Shown one piece after another: positions 60,260 through 64,000 of a DNA stretch of 64,000 nucleotides (its first letter is position 1; each line of letters starts with the position of its first letter). A model generated the notes under the pieces. That model was not told where the DNA came from, did not search any database, and saw only the letters and a program-made list of their open reading frames with translations. The position numbers and the translations under genes are program-made. The DNA comes from an uncultured Eggerthellaceae bacterium (lineage in GTDB: Bacteria; Actinomycetota; Coriobacteriia; Coriobacteriales; Eggerthellaceae): contig CANOIM010000007.1 of NCBI GenBank assembly GCA_947566075.1, positions 42,274 to 106,273 of the forward strand. Direction: 5' to 3'.

Positions 60260-60327
60260 CCTTTGATGCCTCAGCCCTCACCGGAGGAGATGAGGGGGAC
60301 GAGCAGGTCATAGCAGGAGGCATCTCT

Positions 60328-61887
60328 GTGGCCCTCCACGCCATGGCGGCCATGACAGGGGGACTCTCAGCCTGTGCGAACCCGGCGCTCCTGCCTGAGG
60401 CCATACCGGTTGCCTGCAGGCTGGCGCAGGATATCTTCGGGAGAGGGGCGAGCTATGTGCCCGAAGAGCTGCCAGACCTGCTTCTGCGCATCCGGGATGG
60501 GAAGGGAACCGATGCCCTGGCCCGGGCGCTTCTCCCCAAGGCATCCCTCACGGTGACCGATGAGAGCTATGACGTGACCTCTTATGTGAGCTCATCTCTC
60601 TTCGAAGTGACCCAGGTGATGGGAACGTCCTCATCCAGGGATGGGAAGGCCGCTGTCTTCTACGGGTTGGAGCGGTTATCCCAGGCAACCGAGAGCGCCA
60701 CCTTAGCGTTCATCCATGATGGCAGGGGGTCAGTGGCCCAGACCATCCTGGGAGGTACGGTCACCTCTTGGAAGCGCTACAGCGCCTTCGGTGCCGTCAC
60801 GGCTGGCACTGATCCGGCTGAGAAGCCCTTCTTCGGCTATGACGCAGAAGAGCAGGACCCCTTGACCGGGCTCACTTACCTGCGTGCCCGCTACTACGAT
60901 CCTGCGAGCGCCCGGTTCGGGGTGGCGGACACCTACCTGGGCAACACCTTCGATCCCATAACGCTCAACCGCTACCTCTACTGCGCATCAGACCCCGTGA
61001 ACCACGTGGACCCGACGGGACATTACATATCGTTCCTTCCCGTGACGGCCCTTAGCGCTTATAAGCTGAACCGTCCTCGCGATCCTAAGCATCCTAACTG
61101 GTATAAGAAGCCAGGTGGCACGCGCATCAACAACGATAGCTACGCGAACCTCCCGGGACAGCGGACTGTAACAACGGCTCTCATATCTCCGAACTCATCT
61201 GCAGCGCTGAAGGCAGCTCATACAGCCATGAACACCAATCTTGCTGATATAGGAGCAGCGATCAGGGATGGGGACTATGAGGGCGCAAAGAGGATGCTTG
61301 GTCCAGCGGCGGCCACCATAGATAGGTTCTTAGAGCTTTACTGCGGCAACACCAAGGCGATGCTCACAGAGGTCCACGAGGTCACAGGCGCAATCGCTCC
61401 TTATATCTTCTGGGTGCCGATCGTCGGTGCGTTGAATGATCTGTATTACTATTCTACTGAGGGTAACGCTCTCATGTCGATCCTCTCAACTGTACTGGTC
61501 ATCGAAGAGGCTGCGACTTTAGGGATAGGGGCTCTTGCTACCCTGGGTGCCAAGTACACCGAGCGGATTGCGATTGGAGCCGGGGTAAAAGAAGCCGCGA
61601 AGGACAGGGTGCTTTCTACGGCTCCGGGCATGGGTGGTAAGGTGACCAACGTCATTATGAAAGGTGATTTGAAGATCACCTTCAAACATGGGGATAGACA
61701 TCTTCCCGATGGAGCTGACATAGACAAGATAGAAGAGGCAATTGCTCGGGATATTGCATCGAAAGATTTGGACTCCATTCATCAACAGAAGATAAGAGTA
61801 ACGGTAGATGGAAAGGGATATGAGTATCGCCCCTATGTTCTTGACGAAACGAATGTGAATGTGGGTACATATTATCTAGTCGATTAA
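60328..61887 (+). CDS. truncated Rhs protein tip with a different toxin C-terminus (cassette 2)
   Basis: 519 codons from GTG 60328; the frame is open from 60241 (LHLLAFAFDASALTGGDEG), so the N-terminus is again missing. The Rhs core from RIRDGKGTDALARALLPK through NRYLYCASDPVNHVDPTGH (about residue 231) is almost identical to cassette 1. The sequence after PTGH is unrelated: a helical linker with hydrophobic segments (about 340-410) and a C-terminal domain FKHGDRHLPDGADIDKIEEA, then VTVDGKGYEYRPYVLD-TNVNVGTYYLVD. Sharp loss of similarity after PTGH is the hallmark of toxin-tip exchange. The activity is unknown. Confidence 0.82.
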   Translation: MALHAMAAMTGGLSACANPALLPEAIPVACRLAQDIFGRGASYVPEELPDLLLRIRDGKGTDALARALLPKASLTVTDESYDVTSYVSSSLFEVTQVMGTSSSRDGKAAVFYGLERLSQATESATLAFIHDGRGSVAQTILGGTVTSWKRYSAFGAVTAGTDPAEKPFFGYDAEEQDPLTGLTYLRARYYDPASARFGVADTYLGNTFDPITLNRYLYCASDPVNHVDPTGHYISFLPVTALSAYKLNRPRDPKHPNWYKKPGGTRINNDSYANLPGQRTVTTALISPNSSAALKAAHTAMNTNLADIGAAIRDGDYEGAKRMLGPAAATIDRFLELYCGNTKAMLTEVHEVTGAIAPYIFWVPIVGALNDLYYYSTEGNALMSILSTVLVIEEAATLGIGALATLGAKYTERIAIGAGVKEAAKDRVLSTAPGMGGKVTNVIMKGDLKITFKHGDRHLPDGADIDKIEEAIARDIASKDLDSIHQQKIRVTVDGKGYEYRPYVLDETNVNVGTYYLVD

Positions 61888-61898
61888 AAGGATTTGTA

Positions 61899-62816
61899 AT
61901 GCAAAACATACCTCATCATTCCCCCCCTGTTCTTTCCTCTGCGGAAACGAATGTGCTTAGAACTGCGTTACTTCTTAATTTCCCAGATCGAGAGGTTGTT
62001 CTTGAACAGCTCTCGCATTGCGCTATTTCTAAGGTGTACGATTCAGAGAGCATAGAAGTGGTATTTAATGACGTTGAGGGAAAGAGATTATCGTCGCCTT
62101 ATCGATGCATCGCCTCCTTTGATGCATTTCGTGAGCATGGGGCATATCTAGCGGTGGAGTTTCTGTCCTGGAAGGGTGCAATCGATTCCCTATATATCTA
62201 TATGCCTGATGGCTCCGAGCTCAATCTTGCAGATTGTCCACTTGATGATGTGGAATACGACATAGGTGATTACCGGGCTGCAGCCGAGAAACAGATTCAA
62301 CTTCTTTATGAGGCGAGTAGTAGCAAGCAGCACGAATTCGATATCAAGGCTCTAGCATTTCAGGGAATCGAACAACTCAACGGGAGAGTCATGAGTGAAT
62401 TGCCTCAGCTTCATAGTATGGGTCATATGATTCGCTTAGAATCCAATGGGGAGTTTTCAGTCAAGCTAGTAATAGATCTTGGATATTCTGGAGATGACTA
62501 TTATCAGGGTGTTGCCTGCATCAGCTTGCTCGACAACTTCTTTTTCACGTATGTCATAATTAATGGGATAGATACCATGCGCCCTTTAAGCGCAGATGAG
62601 GCTGCTTTTATGAGCCGTTTTCCAAATTGTGTGATTAACTATCCAAACGGCTACCTTCTTGGAGAGCTGCGAAATGTCTTATATGAAAAGGGCTATAGGC
62701 CGCTAAATACTTCTTTTGTGAACTTTGCAGCGAAAATGGAAGGCGACCATCTTTCTTCTTCAAATAAAGTACCAACAATTTATGATTGTCTTTTTATGGG
62801 TGAGGGCCTGTTGTAA
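61899..62816 (+). CDS. candidate immunity protein for cassette 2
   Basis: 305 aa, starting 11 bp after the toxin stop, AT-richer than the core. Acidic, no signal peptide, two apparent halves: residues 1-120 (LLLNFPDREVVLEQLSHCAI, CIASFDAFREHGAYLAVEFLSW) and 140-305. Position directly after a toxin tip is the main evidence for immunity; no named family is certain. Confidence 0.62.
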   Translation: MQNIPHHSPPVLSSAETNVLRTALLLNFPDREVVLEQLSHCAISKVYDSESIEVVFNDVEGKRLSSPYRCIASFDAFREHGAYLAVEFLSWKGAIDSLYIYMPDGSELNLADCPLDDVEYDIGDYRAAAEKQIQLLYEASSSKQHEFDIKALAFQGIEQLNGRVMSELPQLHSMGHMIRLESNGEFSVKLVIDLGYSGDDYYQGVACISLLDNFFFTYVIINGIDTMRPLSADEAAFMSRFPNCVINYPNGYLLGELRNVLYEKGYRPLNTSFVNFAAKMEGDHLSSSNKVPTIYDCLFMGEGLL

Positions 62817-62857
62817 CCCCCATTGGGAGCGGAGCGGTTTCAAGGGGTGAACGCACC

Positions 62858-62990
62858 TCATGCTGCCTTTGTCAGTAATTCAGCATAAGCCTCGGCGGCC
62901 TTCTTCCAGCCAAGCGTTTCCCTTGGGCACCCATTGAGTTTATCCTGCATCTCGCGCACCTCCTCGTCTGTCACCTTCGTGAAGTCAAAA
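62858..62990 (-). pseudogene. C-terminal remnant of an IS30-family transposase
   Basis: On the minus strand a short frame reads DFTKVTDEEVREMQDKLNGC, PRETLGWKKAAEAYAELL before TGA. It matches the end of IS30 transposases (DFxxV....LNxRPRxxLGxxxPxE). The rest of the gene is absent; a palindromic repeat adjoins its truncated end. Confidence 0.65.
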
Positions 62991-62991
62991 A

Positions 62992-63100
62992 TGAGTCAGG
63001 GGACGCGGAGGTGTGGACGATTTCTTGTAAATGATCCTCTGGCTATGTGAGTCAGGGGACGCTCTTTCTGACTCATCCTTGAACACAGTAGGAACGGGGA
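62992..63100. repeat. REP-type repeats 8/9
   Basis: TGAGTCAGGGGACG occurs at 62992-63005 and again with GTGAGTCAGGGGACGCTCTT from 63047, followed by CTGACTCATCCTTGAACACA, matching the tail at 56340-56363. They flank the mosaic block at 63100-63500. Confidence 0.78.
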
Positions 63101-63180
63101 TATCGGGTTGATGCAAACGACATGATGCTTTTTGGCCATCGTTCATGGACGTTCCGTTCCTGCCGTCGTTGCCCAAAGGT

Positions 63181-63273
63181 GCGCGCCACGGGCTTCGCCC
63201 GTCCCTTGGCGCACATTCAATACGGCCTTCAACCCTTTGATGTTCGCTTTGCCGCTCACCTCAAAGGGTAGGT
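63181..63273. repeat. 93-bp spacer block, second copy
   Basis: Identical over 93 bp to 57392-57484 (GCGCGCCACGGGCTTCGCCC start). The region 63274-63560 continues with further hairpin-rich mosaic sequence and contains no gene that I can support. Confidence 0.85.
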
Positions 63274-63605
63274 CGGCCTTGAGGATCTTCGTGCTGGCAA
63301 GCCAGCACCTACGGATGAAGATGCAGGCTGGCCTCGTAGGGACAGGAGCTTGCTCCTGTCCGGCGGTTGCAAGGGGATATCCGCCCTTATAGACGGCGGC
63401 ATCCCGTCTATGCACGAGGGCGGCCAAAGAGAGCGTTGGTTGCCCCTACGAAGGACACTTGGCAGGTTGATTCCGTAGGCGGGCATCCGGTTTTGATGGC
63501 CGCCTGATCCTTGAAGAATTCCTGCTAAAAGCTGATAGATCTCTGGCGAAGCTCTGATGCATATCTACCAGATTTATGCAGGGCACTCTATCAATGAAGC
63601 TTTGC

Positions 63606-63611
63606 TATACT
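63606..63611 (+). promoter_or_regulatory. extended -10 element
   Basis: TGCTATACT, an extended -10, about 65 bp before the small gene at 63677. No clear -35. Confidence 0.4.
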
Positions 63612-63676
63612 CCCTCCCACGCCAACGGCAGTAAGTCCTTTGGTGGCGCCTCCTAGCATGATGGGAGGTGATGATC

Positions 63677-63811
63677 ATGGGTGAGATATTCTTGATGAGC
63701 GCAAAGCTCGCATGCGAACTCGTAGCGTTTCTAAGGGAACTATTGAAGCTCATGGAATCCACGTCATCAGGTGGATGCCTGCGTGAGAAGTTGGCGCGTC
63801 GCAAGCATTAG
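63677..63811 (+). CDS. 44-residue small protein with sequestered ribosome-binding site
   Basis: MGEIFLMSAKLACELVAFLR then ELLKLMESTSSGG and a basic end LARRKH. The first half is an amphipathic or hydrophobic helix. GGAGG (63664-63668) is well placed for the ATG, but CCTCC at 63649-63653 can pair with it over a 10-nt loop. GCCAACG upstream (63621-63627) can also pair with CGTTGGC downstream (about 63867-63873). Small helical peptide, hidden ribosome-binding site and long-range pairing recall type I toxin messages. This is an inference from sequence shape only. Confidence 0.42.
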   Translation: MGEIFLMSAKLACELVAFLRELLKLMESTSSGGCLREKLARRKH

Positions 63812-63913
63812 CTTGTAGACGCGCCGCTCAACAACCAACGGCGCCGCCTCCGCAAAAAGGCGTGTCGTTGGCTGCATTATACAGGCTGGCGAATCGACCC
63901 TGCAAGGACGACG

Positions 63914-64000
63914 AAAAGGGACGGCTACTTTTCATCATTGCAATGGGGTTTCAGGTTATGCTAACGCTATTCTAGTGATGAAAAGGACATCCGTTCCTTT
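63914..64000. repeat. imperfect inverted repeat at the window end
   Basis: AAAAGGGACGGCTACTTTTC-ATCA (63914-63937) and TGATGAAAAG-GACATCCGTTCCTTT (63976-64000) are imperfect complements; the element may continue past the window. Confidence 0.5.

Noticed and set aside
63143..63427. A minus-strand frame with HLWATTAGTERP that also occurs near 57240-57617
   Set aside because: The similarity is explained by the 93-bp identical DNA block; the frames begin and end differently, have no ribosome-binding sites and overlap hairpins.

Overview
The window looks like a chromosomal segment of a moderately GC-rich anaerobic actinobacterium, most plausibly a member of the Coriobacteriia (Eggerthella/Gordonibacter relatives). 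The case is inference from gene content: a cytoplasmic molybdopterin enzyme with a small ferredoxin partner and two MFS carriers (the arrangement known for gut catechol dehydroxylases), an oleate hydratase, cytochrome bd, actinobacterial-type Ser/Thr kinase and secreted BspA-type leucine-rich-repeat proteins. No rRNA or CRISPR array is present. There are two tRNA genes, Phe and Leu(CAG).

Layout. 0-1.7 kb: end of purA and complete purD. 1.8-12.6 kb: a sigma-54 regulatory unit. It holds rpoN, an enhancer-binding regulator with its own -24/-12 promoter, and a second, near-identical -24/-12 promoter in front of an operon. The operon encodes a small hydrophilic protein, a molybdopterin oxidoreductase, its 4Fe-4S subunit, two zinc-ribbon proteins and two paralogous MFS transporters. 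Both promoters carry CATTTTGAGAC-type half-sites 80-100 bp upstream, the likely enhancer sites. 12.7-19.5 kb: a cytoplasmic LRR protein containing two palindromic repeats in frame, a DUF2201/VWA protein, a MoxR-like AAA+ ATPase, a trigger-factor-like protein lacking the ribosome-binding domain, and an arylamine N-acetyltransferase. 20-30.5 kb: a HemW-like radical SAM protein, a prepilin peptidase, two Schlafen/AlbA_2-type regulators (one bracketed by identical TTTTGAGTGAT iterons), a large LRR-VWA surface protein and an Rpn-family nuclease. 30.6-52.5 kb: tRNA-Phe, an SDR, oleate hydratase, cydAB, a CBS-domain protein, a secreted lysozyme-like protein, two RCK (TrkA-like) proteins, tRNA-Leu, a Ser/Thr kinase with an approximately 290-residue insertion in its N-lobe, purB, a LytS-like histidine kinase, a glycosyltransferase and a TauE/SafE permease.

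52.5-64 kb is an accessory region: an IS3-family element inserted in a palindromic repeat, remnants of a REP-associated (RAYT) transposase, an IS1249-like transposase and an IS30 transposase, a membrane-tethered PD-(D/E)XK nuclease, and an array of N-terminally truncated Rhs tips with different toxin C-termini, each followed by a candidate immunity gene and separated by mosaic repeats.

Running through the window is a family of large palindromes built from two motifs (GGACAACGGGGACGTAGGCT and GAGTCAGGGGACGTTCC types) in at least nine places. They lie between genes, inside a coding sequence, as the target of the IS, and beside the RAYT remnant. They behave as a REPIN-like population. The most interesting candidates for new biology are the sigma-54/molybdoenzyme regulon, the REPIN sequences translated inside the LRR gene, the split-lobe kinase, the iteron-bracketed Schlafen regulator and the Rhs tip array.
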